Part shown: piece after piece, positions 1 to 9,053 of the stretch
Layout of the letters: the number at the start of each line of letters is the position of its first letter
Numbering within the stretch: the stretch's first letter is position 1
Source: Stigmatella aurantiaca DW4/3-1
GTDB taxonomy: Bacteria; Myxococcota; Myxococcia; Myxococcales; Myxococcaceae
Direction of reading: 5' to 3'
Length of the DNA: 64,000 nucleotides
Assembly: GCF_000165485.1 (NCBI RefSeq)
Contig: NC_014623.1
Coordinates: forward strand, 1,817,501-1,881,500
The notes under the pieces: generated by a model
What the model saw: the letters and a program-made list of their open reading frames with translations, nothing else
Told to the model about the DNA's origin: nothing
The model's database searches: none
Program-made: the position numbers and the translations under genes

Positions 1-259
1 CGGGCTGGGGTGGATCGCCGTGGCGCTCGTCATCTTCTCGGGCTGGCACCCGCTGCGCGCCGTGCTGGGCGCCGTCTTCTTCGGGCTGCTGTACTACTTG
101 CAGTTCCGGCTCCAGTCGCAGAGCCAGGTGCCCACCGAGCTGTTCGCGGCCATGCCCTACCTGCTGGTGGTGGGCGTGCTGGCGCTGGCGGGTGTGCGCC
201 GCTCGCGGGGGGCGGCCCCCGCGGCGCTGGGCCGATCTTACCAACGCGGTGAGCGATGA
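1..259 (+). CDS. ABC transporter permease, C-terminal end (partial)
   Basis: The reading frame is open from the left edge (frame beginning at base 2) to a TGA at 257-259, giving about 85 residues. It begins GLGWIAVALVIFSGWHP, matching the end of the permeases that work with BMP-type binding proteins (sugar or nucleoside importers), and continues with hydrophobic stretches typical of the last membrane helices. The next gene, 16 bp downstream on the same strand, is the matching BMP-family binding protein, which supports the call. The N-terminal part and probably the ATPase and partner permease lie left of the window. Confidence 0.8.
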   Translation, partial: GLGWIAVALVIFSGWHPLRAVLGAVFFGLLYYLQFRLQSQSQVPTELFAAMPYLLVVGVLALAGVRRSRGAAPAALGRSYQRGER

Positions 260-275
260 GAGAGGAGCTGGGACG

Positions 276-1427
276 ATGAGAAGACACGGGTGGTGGCTGA
301 CGCTGCTGGTGCTGGGGTTGTGTAGCGCGGCACAGGCCGAGGAGAAGAAGTTCAAGGCGTGCTTCATCTACGTGGGGCCGGTCGGGGACATCGGCTGGAG
401 CTACGCGCACGACGAGGCGCGCAAGTTGGCCCTGAAGGAGCTTCCCTGGCTGGAGACGCAGTACGTGGAGTCCGTCCCCGAGGGGCAGGCGCTGCCGGTG
501 ATCGACCGGCTGGTGAAGGGGGGCTGCAAGGCCGTCTTCACCACCAGCTTTGGCTTCATGGACCAGACGTTGGAGGCGGCGAAGAAGTACCCGGAGGTGG
601 TGTTCGCTCACGCCACGGGGTTCAAGCGCGCGCCCAACATGGCGACGTACATGGCGGACTTCTACCAGCTCTACTACCTCAACGGACTGATGGCGGGGGC
701 GCTGACGAAGACGGGGAAGGTGGGCTACGTGGCGGCCTTTCCCATTCCGGAGTTGAAGCGTCACATCTCGGCCTTCGCGCTGGGCGTCCGGGCGGTCAAC
801 CCGGAGGCGACGGTGAACCTGAAGTGGATCAACGCCTGGGTCAGTCCCACCAAGGCGCGCGAGGCGGCCGAGGCGTTGATGGCCGAGGGCAATGACGTGC
901 TCGCCTTCACCGAGGACACGGCCACGGTGGTGCAGGCGGCGGGCCGCAAGAAGGTGCCCGTCTTCGCGCACTATTCGCCCATGTACCGGTTCTCGCCGGA
1001 CTTCGTGGTGTCCGGGCAGTTGGTGCACTGGGAGAAGATCTACATCGACTTCCTGAAGAAGGTGCGGGAGGGCGCATACGCGCCGGGCAAGCTGCAGGAC
1101 GTGGACTACTGGTGGTTGCTGCACGAGGGCGCGGTGGAGCTGGGCACACAGCCCGGCATGCCCATCAACCCCAAGTGGGTGGACGCGCTGAAGAAGGCGC
1201 AGATGACGGTGGAGGGCAAGCCGGTGTCCGTGCACGACCGGGTGATGGCGCTGCTCAAGGACATGTCCTCGAGCAAGCCCAGCTTTGACCCCTTCCAGGG
1301 CCCGCTGACGGATCGCCAGGGCAAGGCGCGGGTGCCCGCGGGCAAGGGGATGTCCATCCAGGAGCTGAACCAGATGCAGTGGGTGGTGCCGGGCGTGGTG
1401 GGACCGGTGGCCGACGAGCCCCAGTAG
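276..1427 (+). CDS. BMP family ABC transporter substrate-binding protein
   Basis: A 383-residue periplasmic binding protein for an ABC importer. ATG 276 was chosen because GGAG lies 9 bases upstream and the protein then begins with a clear signal peptide ([16 protein letters not shown], cleavage after AQA at about residue 21). The first mature strand, [20 protein letters not shown], matches the opening of the BMP (PnrA/Med-like) fold, which binds nucleosides or related ligands. There is no lipobox Cys at the cleavage site, so it should be soluble in the periplasm. It lies 16 bp after the permease end and is clearly its operon partner. The ligand cannot be read from the sequence. Confidence 0.92.
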   Translation: MRRHGWWLTLLVLGLCSAAQAEEKKFKACFIYVGPVGDIGWSYAHDEARKLALKELPWLETQYVESVPEGQALPVIDRLVKGGCKAVFTTSFGFMDQTLEAAKKYPEVVFAHATGFKRAPNMATYMADFYQLYYLNGLMAGALTKTGKVGYVAAFPIPELKRHISAFALGVRAVNPEATVNLKWINAWVSPTKAREAAEALMAEGNDVLAFTEDTATVVQAAGRKKVPVFAHYSPMYRFSPDFVVSGQLVHWEKIYIDFLKKVREGAYAPGKLQDVDYWWLLHEGAVELGTQPGMPINPKWVDALKKAQMTVEGKPVSVHDRVMALLKDMSSSKPSFDPFQGPLTDRQGKARVPAGKGMSIQELNQMQWVVPGVVGPVADEPQ

Positions 1428-1455
1428 GACGGCGAGGGCCCTCCGGGGCAGCGGC

Positions 1456-1548
1456 TCACGCTGGCCGCTTGCCCTGGACCATGTCCAGGCCCACCTGGAG
1501 GGCCATCCAGTCCAGGACGTATTGCAGGTCCTTGGCTCTTGTTTCCAT
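1456..1548 (-). CDS. Candidate 30-residue small protein
   Basis: Minus-strand ATG at 1548 to TGA at 1456. The peptide begins [20 protein letters not shown] and ends GKRPA. It is amphipathic and looks protein-like rather than random, and a GGGAGAG ribosome binding site stands 6 bases before the ATG. It sits alone in the 180-bp gap between two plus-strand genes. I know of no family for it. It may be a real small protein or a chance frame; conservation would decide. Confidence 0.4.
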   Translation of the reverse strand: METRAKDLQYVLDWMALQVGLDMVQGKRPA

Positions 1549-1609
1549 GGTCACTCTCCCGGCAAGGGCGATAGGAGGGGCCGTGTTCCCCCTTCGTGGA
1601 CAGGAAGAC

Positions 1610-3268
1610 ATGACCATCGGGAAGAAGATCGTGACGGGATTTGGCCTGTGCCTGCTGGTGCTGCTGGCCGTGGCCCTCGTGGCTTTCCAGGGCGCGGAGC
1701 AGCTGGTGCGGACCTCCGATGATGTCGTGACGAGCCGTGAGCAGGCGCGCTACCTGCGGGAGGTGCGCACCATGCTCCTGGATGCGGAGACGGCCCAGCG
1801 AGGCTTTCTGCTCACGGGGCAGGAGCGCTACCTGGATCCTTATGTGCGCGCCCTTCCGAACATCGAGACGGACCTCGAGGAGCTGAAGCGGGCCTTCCAG
1901 AATGAGCCCCAGCAAGAGGTGCGGTTGACCCGGCTGGAGCGGCAGATCCGGGAGAAGCTGGCCGAGCTGGCGGAGACCATCCGCTTGCGCCGGGAGCAGG
2001 GATTCGAGGCCGCGCAGAAGGTGGTGCTGACGGACAAGGGCAAGCTGCTCATGCAGGACATCCGCCAGACCATCGACGAGATGTTGGTGGTGGGAGACGA
2101 GCGCTGGGTTCAGGCGGCGGACAGTGCGCAGCGAAATGCCCAGCGGAGCATCCTGTTTTTGAGCGTGGGCACACTGCTGGGGTTCATCATCGTCGGTCTG
2201 GGCAGCTACGTCATCACCCGGGGCATCACCGTTCCGCTGGGGCGATTGATGTCGGGGGTGGAGAGCTTCACCCGGGGCAACCTCTCCCACCGCATCGAGG
2301 TGCACAATGAGGACGAGACGGGAAAGCTGGCGCGCGCCTTCAACGCCATGGCCGAGCGGCGTCAGGAGTCCGAGGCCCAACTGGGGCGCCAGTCCGAGCA
2401 GCGCGAGCAGACGCTCCGCACGGTGGCCGAATTCGTCAACCAGTTGGCCGGCGCCAGCACGGAGATCCTCTCCAGCACCAGCGAGCAGGTGGCCAGCGCC
2501 CAGGAGCAAGGCAGCGCGGTGGCCGAGACGGTGAGCACGGTGGAGGAGATCGCCCAGACCTCCGAAGAGGCCGCCGGGCGAGCCCGTGCGGTGAGCGAGT
2601 CAGCGCGCCAGTCGGAGGAACTGGGCAAGGGCGGGCGCCGGGCGGTGGACGAGGCGGTGAGTGCGATGGCGGCCGTGAGGGAGCAGGTGGAATCCATCGC
2701 CACACGCATCCTGGCGCTGGCCGAGCAGGCGCAGGCCATCGGAGACATCATCAACACGGTGAATGACATCTCCGAGCAGACGCACATGCTGGCGCTCAAC
2801 GCCTCCATCGAGGCCAGCCGTGCCGGGGAGCACGGACGGGGCTTCGCGGTGGTGGCGACCGAGGTGAAGGCGCTGGCGGACCAGTCCAAGAAGGCCACCG
2901 CCCAGGTGCGGCAGATTCTGGGCCACATCCAGAAGGCGACGCACTCGGCGGTGATGACGACGGAGGAGGGGACCAAGAGCGTGGCGGCGGCGACGCGGGT
3001 GGTGGGGCAGGCGGGCGCCTCCATCCAGACGCTGGGAGAAATCCTGGCGCAGGCCTCGCTCACGGCAGCGCAGATCGCCGCGTCGGCCAACCAGCAGGCC
3101 ACGGGCATCGGGCAGATCCGTCAGGCAATGCGGGACGTGAACCAGTCAGCACAGCAGACGCTGGCCTCCACCCGGCAGACGGAGCGCGCGGTGCAGGATC
3201 TCAACACCATGGGGCTCAAGCTCAAGGGCCTGCTGAGCGAGTTCGGACGCACCTCGCAGGCCCCGTGA
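1610..3268 (+). CDS. Methyl-accepting chemotaxis protein with CHASE3 sensor
   Basis: A 552-residue chemoreceptor. ATG 1610 ([16 protein letters not shown]) directly precedes the first membrane helix (about 7-28) and has AGGA just upstream. Residues about 38-170 form a helical CHASE3 domain recognisable by [17 protein letters not shown] second membrane helix (about 178-200) leads to a HAMP domain and a long signalling coiled coil. The highly conserved hairpin tip appears as [21 protein letters not shown], followed by [13 protein letters not shown], the site that contacts CheA and CheW. No chemotaxis genes flank it, so it is probably an orphan receptor feeding a distant array. The ligand is unknown; CHASE3 domains lack a defined class of signal. 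Confidence 0.95.
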   Translation: MTIGKKIVTGFGLCLLVLLAVALVAFQGAEQLVRTSDDVVTSREQARYLREVRTMLLDAETAQRGFLLTGQERYLDPYVRALPNIETDLEELKRAFQNEPQQEVRLTRLERQIREKLAELAETIRLRREQGFEAAQKVVLTDKGKLLMQDIRQTIDEMLVVGDERWVQAADSAQRNAQRSILFLSVGTLLGFIIVGLGSYVITRGITVPLGRLMSGVESFTRGNLSHRIEVHNEDETGKLARAFNAMAERRQESEAQLGRQSEQREQTLRTVAEFVNQLAGASTEILSSTSEQVASAQEQGSAVAETVSTVEEIAQTSEEAAGRARAVSESARQSEELGKGGRRAVDEAVSAMAAVREQVESIATRILALAEQAQAIGDIINTVNDISEQTHMLALNASIEASRAGEHGRGFAVVATEVKALADQSKKATAQVRQILGHIQKATHSAVMTTEEGTKSVAAATRVVGQAGASIQTLGEILAQASLTAAQIAASANQQATGIGQIRQAMRDVNQSAQQTLASTRQTERAVQDLNTMGLKLKGLLSEFGRTSQAP

Positions 3269-3339
3269 GCCTCTGCGCGAGGCTGGGCAGGCCATGGGGG
3301 GCTGGGCACGGTGGGCCCCAGCACCCCAGGCCACGGCTT

Positions 3340-3365
3340 CAGGGGGGACGGCGGTCCCCGCCTGG
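3340..3365. terminator. Hairpin between convergent genes
   Basis: A GC-rich inverted repeat (core GGGGAC, loop GGCG, GTCCCC, extended by CAGG and CCTG) lies between the converging chemoreceptor and lipoprotein genes. A second small hairpin GCCTC-TGCGC-GAGGC directly follows the chemoreceptor stop (3269-3283). Neither has a T tract, so termination is inferred from position and stem only. Confidence 0.45.
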
Positions 3366-3367
3366 GC

Positions 3368-4018
3368 TTACTCGAGGGAGGGCGGGCGCTTGGCCGGGAC
3401 GCAGCGCATCTGGGTGGGATCGCAAGTGACGGCGAAGTCGGGGTTGATGCTCCTCGCATTCTGGCAGAGCGAGTCATCGGGCCCGCCCGTCACCCCCCGG
3501 CATTCCACGTCTCCGGGCCACATGGCCCAGACTTCGTACTGCGCGGTGCATCCGTTCTCGGTGTACTCCAGGTCCGCCACGAGCTGGGTGCCCGGTGCTT
3601 GCGGCAGGGCCAGCACCCGGACGTTGTCCCACCGGTAGATGATGTCCTGGGCGGCCACCCCATCCGAGGCGGGCGTGTGCTTCTCCGCCACCGCCACGTT
3701 CGTGGCGGAGCAGAAGCCTTCGGCATCCGACTCCTTGGCCAGCGCCCCGAGCGAGTAAGGCAGACGCTCCGGGTCCAGTGCATCGAGCGCGGTGAGCGTC
3801 GCGGGCTTCAGCGAGAGCCGCTCATCCCCCGAGGGGGTGGAGAACTTCAGGATGCCAATCTGCTCGCCCGCTTTGACGGGACACGCACTCGTGCCCTTGG
3901 GCTTGTAGGTGGCCGCCCATTCGAGGCTCTGCACGGGACAGCCGATGGGCGGCTGATCCGAGTCACAGGCGGTGGCGAGGGCGGTGAGCGTGAGCAGTCC
4001 GAGGATTCGTCGATTCAT
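3368..4018 (-). CDS. Secreted lipoprotein of unknown function, partner of TonB receptor
   Basis: A 216-residue protein. ATG 4018 gives a compact lipoprotein signal peptide (MNRRILGLLTLTALATAC, lipobox LATAC at residue 18). The mature part contains eight cysteines, which suggests a disulfide-stabilised fold. It lies 28 bp downstream of the TonB-dependent receptor stop, on the same strand, so the two are probably cotranscribed. By analogy with other receptor-lipoprotein pairs it could help capture the ligand at the cell surface, but no family was recognised. An in-frame upstream extension (to 4273) overlaps the receptor gene and has no signal peptide, so it was rejected. Confidence 0.8.
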   Translation of the reverse strand: MNRRILGLLTLTALATACDSDQPPIGCPVQSLEWAATYKPKGTSACPVKAGEQIGILKFSTPSGDERLSLKPATLTALDALDPERLPYSLGALAKESDAEGFCSATNVAVAEKHTPASDGVAAQDIIYRWDNVRVLALPQAPGTQLVADLEYTENGCTAQYEVWAMWPGDVECRGVTGGPDDSLCQNARSINPDFAVTCDPTQMRCVPAKRPPSLE

Positions 4019-4046
4019 GGAAGTGTTCTTTCCGGACGGCGGAGGC

Positions 4047-7000
4047 TTAGAAGGAGACCCGGGCGCCCAACCGGACGGAGCGCGGTGCCTGGTAGGCGGT
4101 GGGCTTGCCGAAGTTCTTGTTGACGGAGGCTTCGTCGAGCGGGTTGCCGTCCGTGTCCACCACCTTCGAGGGCAGGTCCTCGGGCGTCCCATTCTCGATG
4201 GGGAGCACCGCCGAGTACGTGTAGTTCTGGTCGTACGCGGTGGCCGCCTGGAAGTTGAAGAGGTTGAAGACATCCACGCTGAACGACGCGGTGAGATCCT
4301 TCGTCATCTTGTAGGTAACGGCCAGACGGCTGTCGAAGCGGTGCACCCAGGGCAGCCGGCCCGCGGAGCCGCGCTCGAGGATGTAGGCCTGGCCTGCGCC
4401 GTAGTCCTCGTGCGCGCCCAGGTAGCTGTAGGGGGTTCCCGAGGAACCCCGGTACGACAGGCCGAGGTTCAGGCTCAGGTCCGGCCGCAGCACGAACTCC
4501 CGGGCGCCAAACACCTTGAACTGGTGCGTGCGGTCCGCGGGCAGCGAGCCCGAGCGGTTGGGCAGCAGGGACACCAGGTCGAAGTCGGAGTTGATGTTCG
4601 GATCGAGCTGGCCCGTGTCGCTGCGGAACAGGCCCTCGTAGTTGCCGCGCAGGTAGGACAGCGTGTAGCTGGCCTGGGCCAGCCAGAAGTCCGCGAAGTT
4701 CCTCTGGAGGAACACCGTGCCCGCGTCATAGGTGCGCTTGGGCTCCACGAAGTCCGTGGCGAAGCCATGTCCTGGGTTGCCGATGAAGTAGGTGTTTCCG
4801 TCATCCCGGCTCATGTCCTCGATGGCCATGTTGAGCGAGCGCCGGGTATAGGAGACGCCCGCGCGGGTGTTGAAGGGCAGCTCGTACTCGCCGCCCACCA
4901 CGAACTCGTCCGAGGACTGGGGCTTGATGCTCGGATCGACGATGGTGGCGCCCGCCCCCACCGTCTCCCAGCGCCGGTTCGGGTCCAGCTCGGGCCGGTA
5001 GGGCTGGCGTGCGGCGTCGGTGTTGCAAGACCCCTGCTGCTGATTGGGATCCAGCGGATTGCACAGCCCCGAATCCTTGTGCGAGCGGATGCCGGGCTCG
5101 CCCGGGAACGAGCGGTCCACCATGTCCAGGGGGACGCTCTCGTAGTAACGGGCGTAGCTGGCGAAGAGCTTGGCGCGGCCCGTGCGGGTGGGATCGACGA
5201 TGATGCCCAGGCGCGGCGACCACTGGTTGGCCAGCACCAGGGCCAGCTTGTCGCCCCCGATGAGCCGCTGGGTGTCATAGCGGAAGCCCACGTTGAGCGT
5301 GGCGATGTCGAACACGCTCCAGCTGTCCTGAAGGAAGGCGCCAATGGCGTTGGACTTGGACACCCGCTTCTGGGTTTGCTCGATCTCCACCTGATCTGGC
5401 CCCACCAGGTAGCCATACTGGCGGTAGTCCAGGAAGTAGTCGCCCTCATCCGACTCGATGAGGATGTTTCTGCCGCTCAGCGCGCGCGTGTGGTCGTAGC
5501 GCATCTGTTCGGCATCCACGCCCGCCTTGAAGACGTGCTGGCCAGCGGCCTTGAGCAGGAACGTGCCGATGGCTTTGCCCTGCAACCGGTCCAGCGTCGC
5601 CTCATCCAGGCGGCCAGGCCCCCCCGTCACGTAGTTGAGGACGGGGCAGAGGGTGGGCACCGCGGGGTTGGTGGAGCGGCAGGCGGACAGCCCCTCGAAG
5701 GGCTCGAACTCGTCAATGGAGTGCTGGCTGGGGGTGGTGCGCTGCCAGGTGGTGTTGGAGAGGCCCGCCAGTCCCTCCATGCTCCCGCCGAGGGTGCCAT
5801 CCGAGGCGCGCACCGCCATGGTCTGGTGGTGCCAGCCCGCGGTCGCGTTGAAGAGCAAGCGCTTGTCGAGCCACGAGGAGGACCACTTGAGGCTGGCATC
5901 CCGGCCATTGGAAATGCGCTGGGTGGCCAGGGCGGAGGGCAGCCCGGAGATGCGCTCGACCTCCGGGGCGCCCGTGCGCTCGTTGATGGAGAAGCGGCCA
6001 TTGCCTCCCGCCGACGTGGGGGTGCCCGTCAGCGACACCGTCACGTTGTGGTCTTCGTTGATGAGGTACGTGAGCTTGCCGATGTACTGGAAGGTTTGCT
6101 GGTCCGCGAAGTAGCTGGTGCTCGTGCCCTCGATGGCCCGGGTCTGGGTGAAGCCCCGCTCGTCCTGGAACGGCTGGCCGTCTTCTCCCAGCACCAGGGC
6201 GTTCAGGTTGCGCTCGAGCTCATAGCGGGTGAACGAGGGGGCCACGCCGCCGTAGAACCACAGCTTGTCCTTGAGGATGGGACCGCCCAGCTCGGCGCCG
6301 AAGTCGCCCAGGTTCCACAGCGAGGATTGGCCGGAGATGGTGCCTGCCTCCTGGCGGATCTCCGTGCCCCGCGCGGCGAACGAGCCGGGGGTGAGGTTGC
6401 CGAACACCGAGCCGTGGAACTCGTTCGAGCCGGACTTGGTCACCGCGTTGACGACGCCGCCCGTGGAGCGGCCGTACTCCGGCAGATAGCCACCGCTGAT
6501 GACGTTCACCTCACCGATGAACTCGATGCTCAGCGGGGAGCCGTTGACGCCGAAGCCGGGATCATTCACCGAGACCCCATCGACGATGTACTGGTTTTCG
6601 GGGGAAGTGGCCCCGCTGATGGAGGTGCCGTAGGTGTCCGCGTTGGCCCCGGGGGCCAGCTCCGCCAGCGACTCGAAGGAGCGCGCCGCGGCGCCCTTGC
6701 CGCTGGGGGAGACGACCGCGATGTTGCGCAAGAAGGACGAGCTGACGTTCACCCCGGTCGAGGTGGAGCCGATGTCCACCGTGGGCGCCTGGCCCACGAC
6801 GATCATCTCCTCACCCGAGAGGGACTCGGGCAGCAGCTCCACGTTGACGCGCACCGAATAGTCCAGCCGGACCACGATGCCCTCGCGCGTGTAGGGTTTG
6901 AAGGACTCTTTCTCGAAGCGAAGCGTGTACACGCCCGGCGGCAGCTGGGGGATGCGGTACTCCCCCGCGGAGCCCGTCACCACCGTTTGCTCGCCTTGCA

Positions 7001-7169
7001 GATTGGGGGAGGTGGCGACCACCACCACGTCCGCGGCGGGTTGCTTGTTCGAGGCATCCACCACGGTGCCGAGGAGGACCGAGGTGCCTTGGGCCAGCGC
7101 ACTGCTGCTGGCCAACCCGATGAACAGCACCAAGAGGCGAGAACAACGGCGGTTGCTTCTATCTGTCAT
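4047..7169 (-). CDS. TonB-dependent receptor with carboxypeptidase regulatory-like domain
   Basis: A 1040-residue outer-membrane receptor. It has a signal peptide ending ALAQG at about residue 27, then a beta-sandwich of the carboxypeptidase regulatory type (about 30-115; GEYRIPQLPPGVYTLRF), then a plug domain (NQYIVDGVSVNDPGFG; GGVVNAVTKSGSNEFHG) and a long beta-barrel ending in the sorting signal VRLGARVSF with a terminal Phe. This architecture is common in myxobacteria and Bacteroidetes for uptake of large nutrients or, in some relatives, for signalling. No TonB box is obvious. It is followed by the lipoprotein at 3368-4018. The substrate is not evident from neighbours. Confidence 0.92.
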   Translation of the reverse strand: MTDRSNRRCSRLLVLFIGLASSSALAQGTSVLLGTVVDASNKQPAADVVVVATSPNLQGEQTVVTGSAGEYRIPQLPPGVYTLRFEKESFKPYTREGIVVRLDYSVRVNVELLPESLSGEEMIVVGQAPTVDIGSTSTGVNVSSSFLRNIAVVSPSGKGAAARSFESLAELAPGANADTYGTSISGATSPENQYIVDGVSVNDPGFGVNGSPLSIEFIGEVNVISGGYLPEYGRSTGGVVNAVTKSGSNEFHGSVFGNLTPGSFAARGTEIRQEAGTISGQSSLWNLGDFGAELGGPILKDKLWFYGGVAPSFTRYELERNLNALVLGEDGQPFQDERGFTQTRAIEGTSTSYFADQQTFQYIGKLTYLINEDHNVTVSLTGTPTSAGGNGRFSINERTGAPEVERISGLPSALATQRISNGRDASLKWSSSWLDKRLLFNATAGWHHQTMAVRASDGTLGGSMEGLAGLSNTTWQRTTPSQHSIDEFEPFEGLSACRSTNPAVPTLCPVLNYVTGGPGRLDEATLDRLQGKAIGTFLLKAAGQHVFKAGVDAEQMRYDHTRALSGRNILIESDEGDYFLDYRQYGYLVGPDQVEIEQTQKRVSKSNAIGAFLQDSWSVFDIATLNVGFRYDTQRLIGGDKLALVLANQWSPRLGIIVDPTRTGRAKLFASYARYYESVPLDMVDRSFPGEPGIRSHKDSGLCNPLDPNQQQGSCNTDAARQPYRPELDPNRRWETVGAGATIVDPSIKPQSSDEFVVGGEYELPFNTRAGVSYTRRSLNMAIEDMSRDDGNTYFIGNPGHGFATDFVEPKRTYDAGTVFLQRNFADFWLAQASYTLSYLRGNYEGLFRSDTGQLDPNINSDFDLVSLLPNRSGSLPADRTHQFKVFGAREFVLRPDLSLNLGLSYRGSSGTPYSYLGAHEDYGAGQAYILERGSAGRLPWVHRFDSRLAVTYKMTKDLTASFSVDVFNLFNFQAATAYDQNYTYSAVLPIENGTPEDLPSKVVDTDGNPLDEASVNKNFGKPTAYQAPRSVRLGARVSF

Positions 7170-7283
7170 GGAACGCGATGCCCGGTGGAGGGGGCTGGGG
7201 TAGCACCGGGTCTCCTCGGGATTCGCAGCAGAGGATCAAGAGCTGAGAAAAGCAAGCCTTCTTGTATACGGTTCTGAGAAAAA

Positions 7284-8159
7284 TCAAATCGCGTGGGAGG
7301 GCGCCTCTCGCGGTTGTTTGTCTTGGACCGCGAGCACCGCGGCGAACGCGTACCAGCCCAGCACGGGGCCTGCTCCCGCGCCCATCCATGGAACCGGGAA
7401 GTTCCCGAAGAACGTGGCTGCGAGGGTGAGGGCCCAGTAGAGGCCGAAGCCGATGGCGGCCCGGGCGTACGCGGGATGGGGGTTCCGGGCGGCGTGCAGA
7501 AACACGAGCAGCACCGGCACACCGGTCACGCACGTGGCCCCGAGCCATCCGGGGCCCCGAGCGGCGGCGAGAAAGAGGATCCGCTCGACATGCTCCACGG
7601 CGGGCAGTGGATCGGCCCGGGCCCAGGTACATCCGGCGAGCACCGCCATCAGGCCGCCCAGGGCCATCTGGGCGGTGGCTCCGAACAGGCTGTTCCCCGC
7701 GAGCAGGGCCAGGGCTCCTCCCGCGAGCGCGGTGGCCTGCGCGGCGTCCGGCTGGGCCAGGTGGAGCAGCTGCGCTCCCAGCGCAAGCAGGGTGGAGGTC
7801 TTCCTCACCGCGGGCCGTGAAGCGCTCATTCCCGCAAGGATCCAGGGCAGGAAGGCCGCGGAGGCGTTCAAGCGAACAGGCCCCACCGAGAGCCAACGGT
7901 GCACCCCGTCGATTCCGGGGGACGCGAGGGTCGCGGCGATGGCGACGAACGCGATGAAGGCCATGACGTGCAGGAAGCGGTCTCTTCCAAGGCTGGAGAG
8001 GCGCAGAAAACCGAGTGAACAGGCTCCGCCCAGCAGGCACACCAGCACGTTTGGCAGGAATGCCCTGGCGTTGCCGGTACTCGCGCTGGCCACGGCGGCG
8101 CCGAGAAGAATGGCGGGGAGGGGCGCCAGCAAAAACAGCGCGAGACAAAGAGGCCTCAT
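7284..8159 (-). CDS. Polytopic membrane protein of unknown function
   Basis: A 291-residue, strongly hydrophobic protein with about eight to nine predicted membrane helices. Start 8159 (MRPLCLALFLLAPLPAILLG) places the first helix at the N-terminus; an in-frame extension to 8204 adds only a polar leader. The segment GVHRWLSVGPVRLNASAAFLP echoes the RW-x-x-x-GP-x-x-x-x-xSE loop of FtsW/RodA glycosyltransferases, but the rest does not match and the protein is shorter. It lies 114 bp upstream of the TonB receptor on the same strand. The function is unknown. Confidence 0.7.
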   Translation of the reverse strand: MRPLCLALFLLAPLPAILLGAAVASASTGNARAFLPNVLVCLLGGACSLGFLRLSSLGRDRFLHVMAFIAFVAIAATLASPGIDGVHRWLSVGPVRLNASAAFLPWILAGMSASRPAVRKTSTLLALGAQLLHLAQPDAAQATALAGGALALLAGNSLFGATAQMALGGLMAVLAGCTWARADPLPAVEHVERILFLAAARGPGWLGATCVTGVPVLLVFLHAARNPHPAYARAAIGFGLYWALTLAATFFGNFPVPWMGAGAGPVLGWYAFAAVLAVQDKQPREAPSHAI

Positions 8160-8343
8160 GGAACCCCTGGATGCCTCCAGGGGGACCGCCGATGCAAGCC
8201 GCAAGACAGGATCCCGTCAGGAGGCACGGCCCGCGTCGAACGGAGGCACCTCAGTCGATGACGCCCGGTTGGAGGGGCGGCCTGTGGAGAAATGGGGATT
8301 CATGGCAAAATCGGAAATCTCTTCGCAGCCTTTGGAGCTTCCG

Positions 8344-8706
8344 ATGAAGTGCTTTCCATGGAACCTGTGGTTCGCGGCCGGTGCAGTGGGTCTCTTGATG
8401 GGGTGTGGGCCTCTGGATGGAGAGGTGGAACCGGAGCGCGAGGGAACCACGGAACACGCGCTGGCCAACACCTGTCAGAACACCTCCGCGAACTACACGT
8501 TCGAGTGTGCCACGGTCCACGTTTACAGCACGGCCACGGGGACCACGCCCATCGACACGATTCATTGTGGCGGCGCCTATTGGTCTGTGACCTTGCTCAA
8601 GGCGTGTCCCTCGAACGGACGCTTCCAGGTGAGCTACGCCAAGGGCTTCGGCGCTGAGTCCGGGACTGGCTGGGTCAGTCGGACCGTCCTCGCGGCCCCG
8701 CTCTAA
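8344..8706 (+). CDS. Small secreted lipoprotein
   Basis: A 120-residue lipoprotein. ATG 8344 has GGAG 8 bases upstream and gives the signal MKCFPWNLWFAAGAVGLLMGC, with the lipobox LLMGC. The mature domain begins with an acidic linker and holds four cysteines (CQNTSANYTFEC; HCGG; ACPSNGRF), probably forming disulfides. No family recognised. It resembles in style, not sequence, the other short Cys-containing lipoproteins in this window (11852, 16281, 21213). Confidence 0.8.
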   Translation: MKCFPWNLWFAAGAVGLLMGCGPLDGEVEPEREGTTEHALANTCQNTSANYTFECATVHVYSTATGTTPIDTIHCGGAYWSVTLLKACPSNGRFQVSYAKGFGAESGTGWVSRTVLAAPL

Positions 8707-8731
8707 ACGGCTCCTTTTGGGTGCTGGGCTT

Positions 8732-8942
8732 TTAGGGCGGAAGTAAACCCTCTATCGCTTCAACGCCGTCTAGCATTTGCTGCCGCGCGTGATGATCCGG
8801 GCGCAACCTCCGCACCTGGCGCTCCGTGTCTGCCAGCATGGCGAAGGCGTCTTTCGCTTGCGACGGGTAGGTCCTCCGGGAGCCATTCTGGGCCTTGCCG
8901 CCGCGCGCAGGGGGCCGGCGGTGTCAATCGCCGGAACAGGGC
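8732..8942 (-). pseudogene. Possible gene remnant in the 8707-9053 gap
   Basis: The 347-bp gap before the next gene holds a minus-strand frame open from about 8942 to TAA at 8732, without a convincing start. Its translation includes TYPSQAKDAFAMLADTERQV and ends EGLLPP. It is hydrophilic and helical, and looks like the C-terminus of a real protein. The family is not recognised. Otherwise this gap shows no gene. Confidence 0.3.
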
Positions 8943-9053
8943 TCGCCCTTGCGGTCCCCTTGGCAGGGGAATTCCCTGTTCACTCTTGGGCAGCGACGAG
9001 GGGGGATCCGAATCCCAGGGCTCCCATCGCCTCGCTATAGTACGTTGGCTCGA

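Noticed and set aside
30-1235. Long minus-strand frame of 401 codons
   Set aside because: It is antisense to the BMP binding-protein gene, is rich in His/Arg/Leu typical of high-GC shadows, and has no ribosome binding site or domain.
3972-7277. Plus-strand frame of 1101 codons opposite the TonB receptor
   Set aside because: It is the antisense of a gene with clear domains; the sequence is Val/Gly/Ala/Arg-rich with no fold.
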